Below are positions 17,896-27,477 of a stretch of 64,000 nucleotides of DNA, in pieces (the first letter of the stretch is position 1; every line of letters begins with the position of its first letter). Source of the DNA: Pseudomonadota bacterium (lineage in GTDB: Bacteria; Pseudomonadota; Gammaproteobacteria; Burkholderiales; Methylophilaceae); assembly GCA_029556915.1 (NCBI GenBank), contig JAKQIT010000050.1:1-64000 (forward strand), in the 5' to 3' direction. The notes below the pieces were generated by a model that saw only the letters and a program-made list of their open reading frames with translations, did no database searches and was not told the origin of the DNA. The position numbers were made by a program, and so were the translations under genes.

Positions 17896-19857
17896 TTGCA
17901 TAATACAAAATATAAAGTAATACAGACTAGTTTAATCGTTGGGCTGATATTAGTAAGTTTTAACTTTATTGAGTATGGCTTGCCTTGGGCTTTATTTGTG
18001 CTTGCAATATTTGGGTATCTTGAAATTGTAAGACGCCAGACTTGGCATCATTATTCACTTTCAACATTGATGGTTACTTTTCTCGTATGGTTGTTTGTAG
18101 TAACTCAGTGTAGTGAAATTTTGAGTAAAAGCCTACTAATGATGGCGGTATTTGTTGGATTGCCATTGACCTACTTAGTTGCTACAAATATACAAGGTTA
18201 TTCAATAATATGGAAAACTGTAAGCAAAGTGTTGTTTTTTTTAGGTGTGATATTTGGCTTATGGGCCATTTGGCAAGTTTACTCTCATTCAGGCAGAGGA
18301 CATGCAGTTGGTCCTTTATTAGATCGAAACGCTTTTGCTGCGCTAATTAATTTGCTCTGGTTTCCGAGCACTTATCTGTTTTTAGCGAAAGGCTCAAATA
18401 ATAAAGAATGGGTACGTGTAGTATTTGGAGTCGGAATTTTTGTAATGAGCGCGGCGCTTTTTGCTACTACATCACGTGGGGGTATTGCTATTTGGGTAGT
18501 ATTTTTACCAATCTTGTTATGGTCGGCATACCAGCATACAAAATCCAAAAATTTGATAGGGGCATTAATCTTTATATGCATTCTCGCTTATTTATTTAGT
18601 GCTAGTTTCTTGAATGCGACAATTGCAGACCGTACGTTTGATTTAGCACAAGACACCTCTACAGGCTCAAGATTGATGATGTGGGAGTCCACACTTAATA
18701 TGGCTCTGGCACATCCTATTTTAGGTACAGGCTGGGGAACTTGGGAGAATTTTTACCCTGCTTATCGTTCGCTCAGCGAGACTGCCTCTGCAGGATATTA
18801 TGCTCATAATGATTATCTTCAGTTTGCGTCGGAAGGTGGTTTCATTGCTTTTGTTATTTTGTTAGCCATGTTGTTTAGAATACTAATTCTACTAAAACAA
18901 CTCTTGAAAGACGTAATTAGTGATGAAAATTTTGAAAGCATCACCCTGCTATTGGGTGTGCTTGCTGTGTTTATTCATGCTGGATTAAATTTTATATTTA
19001 CTTTTGCATTTATGAATATAGTTTTAGGTTTGTACCTAGCAAGGGCAGTTACATTGTCAGATAAACTCTCAGAAAAGAAAGTTTCTATTTTAAATCGAAT
19101 AAGGCCTTCCGTACGAAAGTTGTTGTTGGGGTTTATAACGTTGATAGTGGTTGGACCATATTTGCTACATCAAATCGCCGTTCTAACCTTATACGATAAT
19201 CAATATGGTATGAGGATAATAAATGTTATTGCTCCGAGAGTGACTCCATATCATGTAGCAAATATGATTCTTGCAATCCGACCAAAAGAGTACTTTTCTC
19301 AAGATTATTTATTACATATATCGGAATATTATCTATCGAAAGAGTCCGATATAGAGTTGGCTGAGGATAGCAAGAAGAAAATTCTGGCAGAGACCATTTT
19401 GCAGTTTGATCAGTTTCGTAGCCAAAATGCATATCAGCCAAGCTTAGGTGTGCGAGAAGTTAATCTATTATTGCAGAATCACAGCTTATGGGGTACTAAA
19501 GAGGCTTATGTTAAATCTCGTCAAGTTTTGACAGAAAACCTAAAGATGAACCCCTTTCATGTGAAGAGCATAATTTTACTTGCTCGCCTAACGGCCATTG
19601 AGGGAAAAAAAGAGCCAGCTATAGAGTTGCTAAAATACTACGGGCAACATGTAATTACGCGTCGTGATCAACAGCTAATTATGGTTGAAACTCTAAGGCA
19701 GGTAGCCGCTCCTAAAATCATAGTCGAACTGGATGAAATTGAGCAACAATTAGAAGCTTTACGAACTGACTCTGAAGTCGGGGCAGTAAACATTATTGAA
19801 AACAGTCTATATGACAACATAGACATGAAGTTAATGAAAATATCACAAGGTATCTAA
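17896..19857 (+). CDS. O-antigen ligase/polymerase family membrane protein with C-terminal repeats
   Basis: 653 aa. About ten hydrophobic segments in the first 410 residues. The Wzy_C core shows SRGGIAIWVVFLP and GTGWGTWENFYPAYRS with AHNDYLQFASEGG in the periplasmic loop, the pattern of WaaL/Wzy/PglL enzymes that move or polymerise lipid-linked glycan. The last 200 residues are TPR-like helices. Start is TTG with GGAG eight bases upstream. It converges on another ligase-type gene with a 17-bp gap; a role in surface glycan or protein glycosylation is inferred. Confidence 0.75.
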   Translation: MHNTKYKVIQTSLIVGLILVSFNFIEYGLPWALFVLAIFGYLEIVRRQTWHHYSLSTLMVTFLVWLFVVTQCSEILSKSLLMMAVFVGLPLTYLVATNIQGYSIIWKTVSKVLFFLGVIFGLWAIWQVYSHSGRGHAVGPLLDRNAFAALINLLWFPSTYLFLAKGSNNKEWVRVVFGVGIFVMSAALFATTSRGGIAIWVVFLPILLWSAYQHTKSKNLIGALIFICILAYLFSASFLNATIADRTFDLAQDTSTGSRLMMWESTLNMALAHPILGTGWGTWENFYPAYRSLSETASAGYYAHNDYLQFASEGGFIAFVILLAMLFRILILLKQLLKDVISDENFESITLLLGVLAVFIHAGLNFIFTFAFMNIVLGLYLARAVTLSDKLSEKKVSILNRIRPSVRKLLLGFITLIVVGPYLLHQIAVLTLYDNQYGMRIINVIAPRVTPYHVANMILAIRPKEYFSQDYLLHISEYYLSKESDIELAEDSKKKILAETILQFDQFRSQNAYQPSLGVREVNLLLQNHSLWGTKEAYVKSRQVLTENLKMNPFHVKSIILLARLTAIEGKKEPAIELLKYYGQHVITRRDQQLIMVETLRQVAAPKIIVELDEIEQQLEALRTDSEVGAVNIIENSLYDNIDMKLMKISQGI

Positions 19858-19874
19858 TATGCACAGTGGGCTAG

Positions 19875-21656
19875 CTATCTTTGAGGAAGCAAAGCAATTT
19901 GTTTTTCAACATCTTGTAGCAGGTCGCGAAATTCATCCAAGTCCTCACTCGGTACATAACTTGTTATAACTTCCTGTTTTTCTGGAAATGCCAGTAACGC
20001 CCGTTTCAGAGCCAAAGCGGCAGCATCATAGTTACCATTTATCAAAAGTAAGATAGCTTGTTTGTATGCAGTGATATTGTTAGGTGCAAAGTTTAAGGCA
20101 GATTTATTAAGCCAAAGTTTTGCCTCAATATTTTTGCTATTAATTAAATTGAGATCAGTAGTAATCGCTAAAGTAAACTCGGCATAAGGGGCTAGAAGCG
20201 TGTGATTGTGGATCCAAGTGAGCGTCTTGGTATATTCGTTTACTTCACTAGGGTTGATTTTGGTTTGCATGGTTTTGATTAACCAATATTCTATCTTGTA
20301 GTATGCAACAAACATGGTCGTAAGATTCATTGCACCTACTAGCACTACACCAACAAAAGTCATTCGTAGAGTTTGGTAACCTCTATTTTCAAATGTGATG
20401 GTTTTAATGTTTTCGTCTGCTGCACCAAATAAGAATGCAGTGATTCCTAAAAAAAAGCTAAACCAAAGTGGGTATTCCAACATGCTGTGAATCCCAATTA
20501 CTGAGAGTAATGCAATACACCACCATTTTTCAATATCTGGTGCACACATACTAAATTTTTTTAGCCAAATAATTAATCCAGCTAACAGAAGCATTGGGGC
20601 AAGCAACCCCATCTCTACAGCTAAATGTAGAAAAATATTATGTGCATGCTCATAAACTTTATTAACTTGAACTGTCACAGAAGAGTCAAGTAGCAAGTAA
20701 GACTGCCAGCGTAGCTGGCCGGTGCCAATGCCTAGCCAAGGGGACTGTGTAAAAATATAGAAGCTGTCCAGCCAAATTTGCATACGAAGTGTTGGTGATT
20801 TTTCAGAAGCCTGTTTGATAATTTCTTCGGTAGGTAAGTCAATAAGATAATCCGGCAGTACGAGGTGTAACATAATCTGAATTGCCGCGAATAATGGTAG
20901 TAGCCAAATGCAGGTAGCACGTAGTTTTTTAGCATGTTCAGATGAAGGGGCAAACATTTTTAATGAGGCTGCTAATATAGTTATTGCGACCAAATAAAAC
21001 CAAGAGCTTCTTGAGCCAGAAAATGCTAACAATGTGGTAAATAGCACGAGTAGTCCACCAAAGTGAAAGCGGCCGATTTTATCTTTTGCAAAAAGATAAA
21101 ATAGACTTCCAATAGTTAAACTTATGTAATCTGCAAAATGATTAGATTGTGCCATGGCACCATAAGAATCCGTAGCTGGTAAATATGGTATGTTTATTCC
21201 GCAATTTACGGCAATTTGTAGTGAGACAATTCCAACGTTAGCGATTCCACCGAGAATAAAGAACCATGAAATAGTTGTCGCGATTTTTTCCCAGCCTAAA
21301 GTTCTTTTAAGATGACTTCCAAGTATCGTCAGTAAAAAAGCCCATAAAAAGTACGATAGCACTAATTGCGCGTATTGAGACGAGTGCAGCATTCCCAACG
21401 CCCACTGAGCGCAAATAATGCCCGCGAGTCCAACAAAAATAAAAGAAATTTTAGGAATATGGATTATTTTAAAATTGCGATTTCCCAAAAAAGCCAACAT
21501 GCTTATCAGCCCCAGAGCACCAGCTAACCACTCTTGATAAAAAGTTGTTATGGGCATGCTGTGAGTCATCAATATAAATGGCATAAAGCACATCAAGCCT
21601 ATTGACCATAGGCTTATGTAGTTTAATGTTAAACTAGATATAGGTGATTTATCCAT
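19875..21656 (-). CDS. PglL-type O-oligosaccharyltransferase/Wzy family protein
   Basis: 593 aa from the ATG at 21656; a GTG 18 codons upstream lies inside the pilin terminator and is unlikely. About twelve membrane segments, then a periplasmic helical C-terminal region as in Wzy_C_2. Core features: ATDSYGAMAQSNHFADY, FSGSRSSWFYL, GIGTGQLRWQSY and EHAHNIFLHLAVEMG, which fit PglL/PilO-type enzymes. It lies directly downstream of the major pilin gene, so pilin glycosylation is the best guess. Confidence 0.75.
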   Translation of the reverse strand: MDKSPISSLTLNYISLWSIGLMCFMPFILMTHSMPITTFYQEWLAGALGLISMLAFLGNRNFKIIHIPKISFIFVGLAGIICAQWALGMLHSSQYAQLVLSYFLWAFLLTILGSHLKRTLGWEKIATTISWFFILGGIANVGIVSLQIAVNCGINIPYLPATDSYGAMAQSNHFADYISLTIGSLFYLFAKDKIGRFHFGGLLVLFTTLLAFSGSRSSWFYLVAITILAASLKMFAPSSEHAKKLRATCIWLLPLFAAIQIMLHLVLPDYLIDLPTEEIIKQASEKSPTLRMQIWLDSFYIFTQSPWLGIGTGQLRWQSYLLLDSSVTVQVNKVYEHAHNIFLHLAVEMGLLAPMLLLAGLIIWLKKFSMCAPDIEKWWCIALLSVIGIHSMLEYPLWFSFFLGITAFLFGAADENIKTITFENRGYQTLRMTFVGVVLVGAMNLTTMFVAYYKIEYWLIKTMQTKINPSEVNEYTKTLTWIHNHTLLAPYAEFTLAITTDLNLINSKNIEAKLWLNKSALNFAPNNITAYKQAILLLINGNYDAAALALKRALLAFPEKQEVITSYVPSEDLDEFRDLLQDVEKQIALLPQR

Positions 21657-21697
21657 AATTGAGATATAAGAGTTTATCGTTAGCGGACATAGTCTAA

Positions 21698-21728
21698 ACA
21701 AAAAACCCACCTGTTGGTGGGTTTTTTT
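21698..21728 (-). terminator. Terminator after the pilin gene
   Basis: AAAACCCACC and GGTGGGTTTT flank a TGTT loop, with T-runs on both strands. It is in position to end pilin transcription before the ligase gene. Confidence 0.85.
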
Positions 21729-21763
21729 AACTACTGTCTAGAAAGACTAGCTGTATTTACTAA

Positions 21764-22195
21764 TTAAGAACATGTTTTTGGTTTATATTTAGCTTCCCAT
21801 GCTGTACCGCCTGTTGCACAGGTCCAAGCGCCGTCGGCACTACGGTTCAATGCCAATGTTCTACCTTGCAATTTAGCATTCACTGCCGCGTTTTTCAGCG
21901 TACACAAAACTTGGGTAATACCAGTAGTGCTAACTGTACAGTATGTAGCCATAGAGGTTGTCATACCAATAAACCCTGCTGAGGTAGCAGTAGTGGCTTG
22001 CGGTGTAATGCCTTCAGCAGCAGCAGACTCAAAAGCTGTCTTAGTTGATGCAATTTCTGATAATGCACCAGCTGCTTGCGCTTTAATGGTGTAATCTTGG
22101 TACTGTGGGATCGCTACAGCAGCTAAAATACCGATAATAGCCACAACAATCATCAACTCAATTAATGTAAAACCTTTTTGAACTTGTTTCATCAT
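21764..22195 (-). CDS. pilA: Type IV major pilin
   Basis: 143 aa. Start chosen at the ATG at 22195 because AAGGA lies seven bases upstream. Short leader MMKQVQKG, then [20 protein letters not shown] with Glu at mature position 5, cut by PilD at Gly/Phe. Four Cys (TYC, VLC, WTC, KTC) allow the usual disulfides of the C-terminal D-region. A sigma54 promoter and a distal inverted repeat lie upstream, a strong terminator downstream, and an oligosaccharyltransferase gene follows. Confidence 0.93.
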   Translation of the reverse strand: MMKQVQKGFTLIELMIVVAIIGILAAVAIPQYQDYTIKAQAAGALSEIASTKTAFESAAAEGITPQATTATSAGFIGMTTSMATYCTVSTTGITQVLCTLKNAAVNAKLQGRTLALNRSADGAWTCATGGTAWEAKYKPKTCS

Positions 22196-22305
22196 TTTAA
22201 AATCCTTTAAATAAAAATTTAGTAAAAAATACACTGATAAATAAAACTACGCTTTAGAACATTTTTTGTTACTTTAAGCGACGTTACCAGCGCTTGCAAA
22301 GGTAT

Positions 22306-22323
22306 TAGCAATGGGTGTGCCAA
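22306..22323 (-). promoter_or_regulatory. Sigma54 (-24/-12) promoter of pilA
   Basis: Minus strand TTGGCACACCCATTGCTA matches TGGCAC-N5-TTGC with exactly ten bases between GG and GC. Predicted start of transcription is near 22295, leaving a leader of about 100 nt before pilA. pilA is RpoN-dependent in many proteobacteria. Confidence 0.85.
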
Positions 22324-22493
22324 CTTTAAATTTTTTAGTTACATTTATGTTTAAATGTTGTTAACATAATGATTTAAATAAATAATTATTTTTATATCAA
22401 GTTTGTTGCTAGCTTGGTTTTTAGTGTGCCAGCGTTGGTAATTGAGGGTGCAGATACAAATTTTTGGCAGTTAAGCAGAGTTTTAGAAAAAGG

Positions 22494-22522
22494 CTGACAA
22501 ATTTGGTCACTTGTTTTGTCAG
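22494..22522. promoter_or_regulatory. Inverted repeat, candidate PilR enhancer site
   Basis: CTGACAAA at 22494-22501 and TTTGTCAG at 22515-22522 form a perfect 8-bp inverted repeat about 170-200 bp upstream of the sigma54 -24 element, the usual place for an enhancer. The TGTC core agrees with described PilR half-sites. pilS/pilR are not in the window. The rest of the 380-bp gap upstream of pilA is AT-rich without a gene. Confidence 0.5.
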
Positions 22523-22575
22523 TAGTTTTTTGAGGTGATTTTTTGGTATGAGGTACTGTATATTTTAAGCAGGGT

Positions 22576-24033
22576 CTAGTTAGCCATTTTGTTGATAATG
22601 CCTGTCGTACTGCGGCCAGCCACTAAATCAATCAGCGCAATTTCACCACCCCAAGAAAGCACTTCTTTGCCGCCCACCACTTGGTTTGCGGTGTAGTCAC
22701 TGCCTTTGGCGATAATGTTGGGCTGGATGGCGCTGATTAAATTGAGTGGCGTGTCTTCATCAAAAAGTATGACTGCATCTACACTTTCTAATGCGGCTAG
22801 CACGCGCGCGCGGTCATTTTCATTCACCACAGGCCGCGCTGGGCCTTTTAAAGCACTGACTGAGCGGTCTGTGTTAAGGCCTAAAATGAGTTTATCACCA
22901 CGCTTTTTAGCGGCCTCTAAATAAGTCACATGCCCGGCGTGCAGTAAATCAAAGCAGCCGTTGGTAAAGACGATTTTTTGCTTTTGTTGCTTCCATGTAC
23001 TCACTTTTTGTATCAGTTCTGGCAAATCGCATATTTTATGTGCTTGTTCGCTACCTTCTTGCGTGGCGAGCGCGTTTAGCAAATCATGCCTGCTAATCGG
23101 CACCGTACCAACTTTACCCACCACTACCGCAGCAGCAATGTTTGCGAGTTGCAAAGCTTCCAGCGGTGTTAAGTTATGCATCATGCCAGCCGCTAAAGTC
23201 GCAATCACGGTATCGCCCGCGCCTGAAACATCAAACACGTGCTTGGCAATGGCGGGTAAGTGGTGCGACGCACTATCTAATAAGGTAATGCCTTCTTCAC
23301 CGCGGGTGACAGCTAAAAATTGCAAATTTAAGCTGTTTTTTAGCGCAGAGGCTTTGCTGATTAAATCAGGGTTGTTTGGGCTCACATCGCAAGCCTCTGC
23401 GGTCTCTTTTTTATTGGGGGTGAGGGCAGTAGCTCCTGCATATTTTGTGTAATCACGACCTTTCGGGTCCACCAAAACGGGGACATTTTTTGCTTTGCAA
23501 TCCGCAATAATTTGCTGGCAAATAGGCTCACTCAATAAGCCTTTTGCATAGTCAGAAAGGATGACAATCTTTGGCGCACCGCTGAGAGCCGCATGGATAC
23601 TGGCTTGCAGGGCAGCTGCTTCGGCCTCGGTGAAATTCTGGCTGTTTTCTTGGTCTAAACGCATCATCTGCTGGTGACCGCCCAAGATGCGCGTTTTGGT
23701 GATGGTAGGGCGCTGGTTGGATTGCATCACTGCGCTAGTTTCAATGCCAATATTCGTCATCAAATGACGCAAAATATCGGCTTCATTATCTTTGCCCACA
23801 CAGCCAATAATATGCGTTTTAATGCCAAGCAAGGCCAAGTTTGCTGCCACGTTGGCTGCACCACCGGCGCGGTCTTGCTGCGACTTTAACAACACAATGG
23901 GCACGGGTGCTTCGGGGGAAATGCGGCTAACTTCACCCATTAAATAGCGGTCTAGCATCACATCGCCAATTACCAGTGCGTGTTGATTAGTTGAGCCAAA
24001 TTGTTTAACGGTGTTGAGTAGTTTTTGCTGCAT
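22576..24033 (-). CDS. hldE: Bifunctional heptose 7-phosphate kinase / heptose 1-phosphate adenylyltransferase
   Basis: 485 aa. Residues 1-320 are a ribokinase-fold kinase (GGAANVAANLALLG; DVSGAGDTVIATLAAG with the catalytic Asp), residues 345-485 a nucleotidyltransferase (FTNGCFDLLHAGHVTYLEAA). Makes ADP-D,D-heptose for the LPS inner core. Lies 15 bp after gmhA as the last gene of hldD-gmhA-hldE. Confidence 0.97.
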   Translation of the reverse strand: MQQKLLNTVKQFGSTNQHALVIGDVMLDRYLMGEVSRISPEAPVPIVLLKSQQDRAGGAANVAANLALLGIKTHIIGCVGKDNEADILRHLMTNIGIETSAVMQSNQRPTITKTRILGGHQQMMRLDQENSQNFTEAEAAALQASIHAALSGAPKIVILSDYAKGLLSEPICQQIIADCKAKNVPVLVDPKGRDYTKYAGATALTPNKKETAEACDVSPNNPDLISKASALKNSLNLQFLAVTRGEEGITLLDSASHHLPAIAKHVFDVSGAGDTVIATLAAGMMHNLTPLEALQLANIAAAVVVGKVGTVPISRHDLLNALATQEGSEQAHKICDLPELIQKVSTWKQQKQKIVFTNGCFDLLHAGHVTYLEAAKKRGDKLILGLNTDRSVSALKGPARPVVNENDRARVLAALESVDAVILFDEDTPLNLISAIQPNIIAKGSDYTANQVVGGKEVLSWGGEIALIDLVAGRSTTGIINKMAN

Positions 24034-24048
24034 TTATGGTTGTTTTAA

Positions 24049-24612
24049 TTAGTCAGATTCTAAAATTTCACACAAGCAATGGCCGACAAAAATATGCGCC
24101 TCTTGAATGCGTGCTGTGACGCTGGCAGGCATTACCAAGTTGGTTTTACATAGCGCAGTGAGTTTGCCACCGGTGCCGCCCGTCAGGCCAATGGTGGTTG
24201 CGCCAATCGCGTTGGCGGCTTCAATAGCGCGCACTACGTTAGCACTGTTGCCCGAAGTGGTAATGCCAATCACCAAATCTTCTGGTCTGCATAGCGCTTC
24301 TACTTGGCGGGCAAAAATATAGTCGTAGCCATAATCATTTCCCACAGAAGTGAGTATTGATGTATCAGTGGTCAACGCAATGGCGGGCAAGCCTTTGCGC
24401 TCTTTTTTAAAGCGGCCAACAATTTCCGCCGCAATGTGTTGGCTATCTGCCGCGCTGCCGCCGTTGCCGCAAATGAGAATTTTGCCGCCGCCTTTTAAGC
24501 AGTTTTGCATGGCAATGCCGACATCGCTAATTTGCGGAAACAGCGGCTCAAGCGCATTAAACATCGTCATGTGCGCTGCGTGTTCACCACGTAAGTACTC
24601 CACGTATTTCAT
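24049..24612 (-). CDS. gmhA: Sedoheptulose 7-phosphate isomerase
   Basis: 187 aa SIS-domain enzyme, first step of ADP-heptose synthesis. [21 protein letters not shown] and [11 protein letters not shown] are the family's phosphosugar loops. The ATG at 24612 overlaps the hldD stop as TGATG, so translation is coupled; upstream TTG codons are disfavoured. Confidence 0.96.
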   Translation of the reverse strand: MKYVEYLRGEHAAHMTMFNALEPLFPQISDVGIAMQNCLKGGGKILICGNGGSAADSQHIAAEIVGRFKKERKGLPAIALTTDTSILTSVGNDYGYDYIFARQVEALCRPEDLVIGITTSGNSANVVRAIEAANAIGATTIGLTGGTGGKLTALCKTNLVMPASVTARIQEAHIFVGHCLCEILESD

Positions 24613-25607
24613 CAACAATACCTATCTTCTTGCATCAAATAATTTTGCACATAATCTTTTACGCCATCTTCTAAACTGGTAAACGGTGTGACATAGCCCG
24701 CCGCTTTTAGTTTAGTCATGGTGGCTTGGGTAAAATATTGGTATTTGCCCTGCAAATCTTCTGGCATATCCGCATAAGTAATATGCGGCTCACGCGCCAT
24801 GCTGGTCATCACATTGGTGGCTAAATCTTTAAAGCTGCGGGCTTGGCCAGTGCCAATATTGTAAATGCCATTAGTGCTGGCTTGGTTTGGTTTTTTCGGG
24901 CTGGTGGCAGCCGTCACAAAATGTACTACTACGCTTGCGGCATCTTTTACATAGACAAAATCGCGCATCTGCATGCCATCTTCAACCCCAGCTTTAGTGC
25001 CTTTAAAAAGCTTCATGGTGCCGGTTTGGCTAAATTGGTTAAAGGTGTGAAAAGCCACGCTCGCCATGCGTTCTTTATGGTATTCATTGGGGCCGTACAC
25101 GTTAAAAAACTTAAAGCCCGCCCAGCTTGGCGGTGTGTTTTCGGGTGTTTGGCGCAGTACCCATTGGTCAAAAAAATGTTTGGAATATCCGTAACCGTTG
25201 AGTGGCCGCAAATTGTCAATGCTGGCATCATCATAGCCCAAATTGCCATCACCATACGTGGCGGCCGAGCTGGCGTAAAAAAACGGCACGCCATTTTGCG
25301 CGCACCAGTTCCACAAGTTTTGCGAGTAATGAATATTATCTGCCACCAGCTTGTTAAAATCACGCTCGGTAGTGGCGCTAATCGCACCCATGTGGATAAT
25401 GGCTTTAATGTCATTTCTGCCTTGCAGCCAAGCCATCAGTTGGTCTTTATCTAAATATTGCGCATATTGGCGCTTGACCAAATTTTGCCATTGCTCGGGG
25501 TGTTGAATACTATCGACGATGACCAAATCATCGCGCCCGAGTTTGTGGTTTAAATGCCAAGCGATGATAGAGCCTATCATGCCCGCGCCGCCTGTTATCA
25601 CAATCAT
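24612..25607 (-). CDS. hldD: ADP-L-glycero-D-manno-heptose 6-epimerase
   Basis: 331 aa extended SDR. Opens with [20 protein letters not shown] (NADP-binding), has the YGYSKHFFD catalytic Tyr/Lys and [11 protein letters not shown]. Last step of ADP-L,D-heptose supply for the LPS core. First gene of the three-gene heptose operon. Confidence 0.97.
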   Translation of the reverse strand: MIVITGGAGMIGSIIAWHLNHKLGRDDLVIVDSIQHPEQWQNLVKRQYAQYLDKDQLMAWLQGRNDIKAIIHMGAISATTERDFNKLVADNIHYSQNLWNWCAQNGVPFFYASSAATYGDGNLGYDDASIDNLRPLNGYGYSKHFFDQWVLRQTPENTPPSWAGFKFFNVYGPNEYHKERMASVAFHTFNQFSQTGTMKLFKGTKAGVEDGMQMRDFVYVKDAASVVVHFVTAATSPKKPNQASTNGIYNIGTGQARSFKDLATNVMTSMAREPHITYADMPEDLQGKYQYFTQATMTKLKAAGYVTPFTSLEDGVKDYVQNYLMQEDRYC

Positions 25608-25702
25608 AAGCGTATTCGTTTGCTAAAAATAACAGTATAACGCTTAATGCTAAACGCACCAAAATTTGCACAGAAAAACCTGATTTTTTACCAGCAAAAA
25701 TG

Positions 25703-25763
25703 CTCCGAGCGTTTTTTTGCCTCTGGAAGCCGCTTAAAATAAGGCTTCCAGAGGAGATGTGGT
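25703..25763 (+). repeat. Dispersed hairpin repeat, copy B
   Basis: Arms CCTCTGGAAGCC and GGCTTCCAGAGG pair perfectly over 12 bp (compensated C-to-G change), but the 11-nt loop is replaced by an AT-rich one. Left flank CTCCGAGCG is conserved. Between hldD and the GyrI-domain gene. Confidence 0.75.
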
Positions 25764-25788
25764 AATTAGTGGTTAAAATCAGATGTCA

Positions 25789-26394
25789 TTACATGGGTTG
25801 GCGAATTATCGTTTTCCAATTTTGTGGGGCACTGCGTCTGATGTCACTCAAATAAATTTCATGGTGCTTTCCTCTTTTTCTACTTGTTTTATCTATAAAG
25901 TCATGTAATCGCTCAATTGTTGGGCCTTCATCTGAAAATGGCCCGATATGTAATATTTGAGCACATAAGCCCTCATTGAATTCTTCTAAGCGTAACTTTT
26001 CAAATGGCAAAAATATTTTTTTCTTTTTAAGTGTTTCTATAGCAATACTGATAACTTCGTCTGAAACAAATTCGGGTTGCATTATCATCATCGTCCATTT
26101 CCAATTAGTTTTATTGGCATTAACGAAATCGGACATGTCATCAGCCCACCAAAGTCCTTCAAGTGGCATAACGGCGTAGTCTATTTCTAGGGCACTTTTT
26201 TTAACCATAAATTTGGCAGTGTATGATGCTGAAAACAAAGTCTCTACCGCTTGAGCATATTCTTTTGACTTGTTAGGGTTACCCTTGCCATCCATCATTA
26301 AAAATCGAAAAGTAGGCAATTCAACTTGAGTAGCCGCTTTTGAAGAGGCTTGATAATAATGTTTAAAATCTTTTTTGAGGTTGATTTTTTTCAT
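25789..26394 (-). CDS. GyrI-like small-molecule-binding domain protein
   Basis: 201 aa single-domain protein. LKKDFKHYYQASSKAATQVELPTFRFLMMDGKGNP at the start and LEGLWWADD, then CAQILHIGPFSDEGPTIERLHDFI near 145-168 fit stand-alone GyrI/SOUL-like proteins related to the ligand domain of BmrR and Rob. It is 20 bp downstream of an AraC regulator with its own GyrI domain, so the two may sense or bind the same compounds. Confidence 0.8.
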   Translation of the reverse strand: MKKINLKKDFKHYYQASSKAATQVELPTFRFLMMDGKGNPNKSKEYAQAVETLFSASYTAKFMVKKSALEIDYAVMPLEGLWWADDMSDFVNANKTNWKWTMMIMQPEFVSDEVISIAIETLKKKKIFLPFEKLRLEEFNEGLCAQILHIGPFSDEGPTIERLHDFIDKTSRKRGKHHEIYLSDIRRSAPQNWKTIIRQPM

Positions 26395-26414
26395 TTGGTG
26401 TTTTTATCACCTTA

Positions 26415-27266
26415 TTATTTTAGAGGTAAATGAATTTCTGTTAACAAATCAGCTGGCGCAGTGTCCATTGGGCTGTTGAGATACTCTTCAAAGGGTGGGG
26501 CTTCACGTAACTCTCGGCCAGATTGCGGCAGCCAAGTGCCAAAAAACCAATCGTACGCTGCATGTAAGCCTGCGTATGGGCCTTTATAAATGAGGGTTGC
26601 ATATTCGCCGCCCGCAATGGTGATGCGCTCAAACGGAGGCTCTACTTTAAACGCTTGATTGACGGTAAAGCATGCACATGAACGCAAATCCGCTTCTGCC
26701 ACCGTGCCAGGGTCATCATAATAAACACCCATCATGCGCGTGCCAGCACCTAGTAATTGGCGTGCGCCTAGCCAACTGCCAAGCTGCCCAAATGCTTGGC
26801 CAATTTGTAAATAAGAGCCTTGATGCTTGAGGCTAATCACTTCAATGTTTTGTATGGTTTTAAAGGTCACATTAAACATTGCAATACTCCTTTGTTGGTG
26901 TTCAGATAGAAATTCTGCGTGGCTGCCATGGCTGCGGTAGCGCGCGGGCGTGATGCCATAAACTGCATTAAATGTACGGGTGAAAGATTGAACGTTTTTG
27001 TAACCCGCTTGTTTAGAAATTTGCGTAATAGGTAATGATGTCAGCGCAAGTGCGCCCGCGGCGCGGTGTAGGCGTAAACGCTGCACCGTAGCAAATATGG
27101 TCTCACCTTTTGCAGCGCGGTAAATACGGTGAAAGTGATACGGAGATAAATAGGCGATTTCTGCGATTTTGATTAAATCTAATGCATCATCTAGATGCGC
27201 GTAAATATAGCTGGTCACGCGGTTTAAGCGCTCTTCGTAATGCATCCATTCAGCGGGTCTTTGCAT
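26415..27266 (-). CDS. AraC-family regulator with C-terminal GyrI-like domain
   Basis: 283 aa. Two HTH motifs in residues 10-112 (LIKIAEIAYLSPYHFHRIYRA; ITQISKQAGYKNVQSFTRTFNAVYGITPARYR), then a GyrI-type effector domain (about 128-283). This is the domain order of Rob. Transcribed with the GyrI gene below. The RND pump operon starts nearby on the same strand and is a natural target, but no operator is identified. Confidence 0.88.
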   Translation of the reverse strand: MQRPAEWMHYEERLNRVTSYIYAHLDDALDLIKIAEIAYLSPYHFHRIYRAAKGETIFATVQRLRLHRAAGALALTSLPITQISKQAGYKNVQSFTRTFNAVYGITPARYRSHGSHAEFLSEHQQRSIAMFNVTFKTIQNIEVISLKHQGSYLQIGQAFGQLGSWLGARQLLGAGTRMMGVYYDDPGTVAEADLRSCACFTVNQAFKVEPPFERITIAGGEYATLIYKGPYAGLHAAYDWFFGTWLPQSGRELREAPPFEEYLNSPMDTAPADLLTEIHLPLK

Positions 27267-27366
27267 GATTTACCTGTTATAGCCTAACTTTAAGGCGCTA
27301 CAATAACATAAGTTTATTTAACAAATCTTGCTTTAAAAATGGAGTGTATTTTTGGTCGAAAAATAA

Positions 27367-27434
27367 CCCGAGCGAAAATTATGCCTCTGCAAGCCGCATG
27401 CAGACTGGCTTGCAGAGGAGGTGAAAAGAAGTTG
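27367..27434 (+). repeat. Dispersed hairpin repeat, copy C
   Basis: Perfect 12-bp arms CCTCTGCAAGCC / GGCTTGCAGAGG with loop GCATGCAGACT, flanks CCCGAGCG and GGTGAAAAGAAGTTG. Between the RND permease stop and the AraC gene start. Confidence 0.9.
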
Positions 27435-27477
27435 GGGAATTTTAGGCTAAAAATAGCACTTTTTAAATGTACATTTT

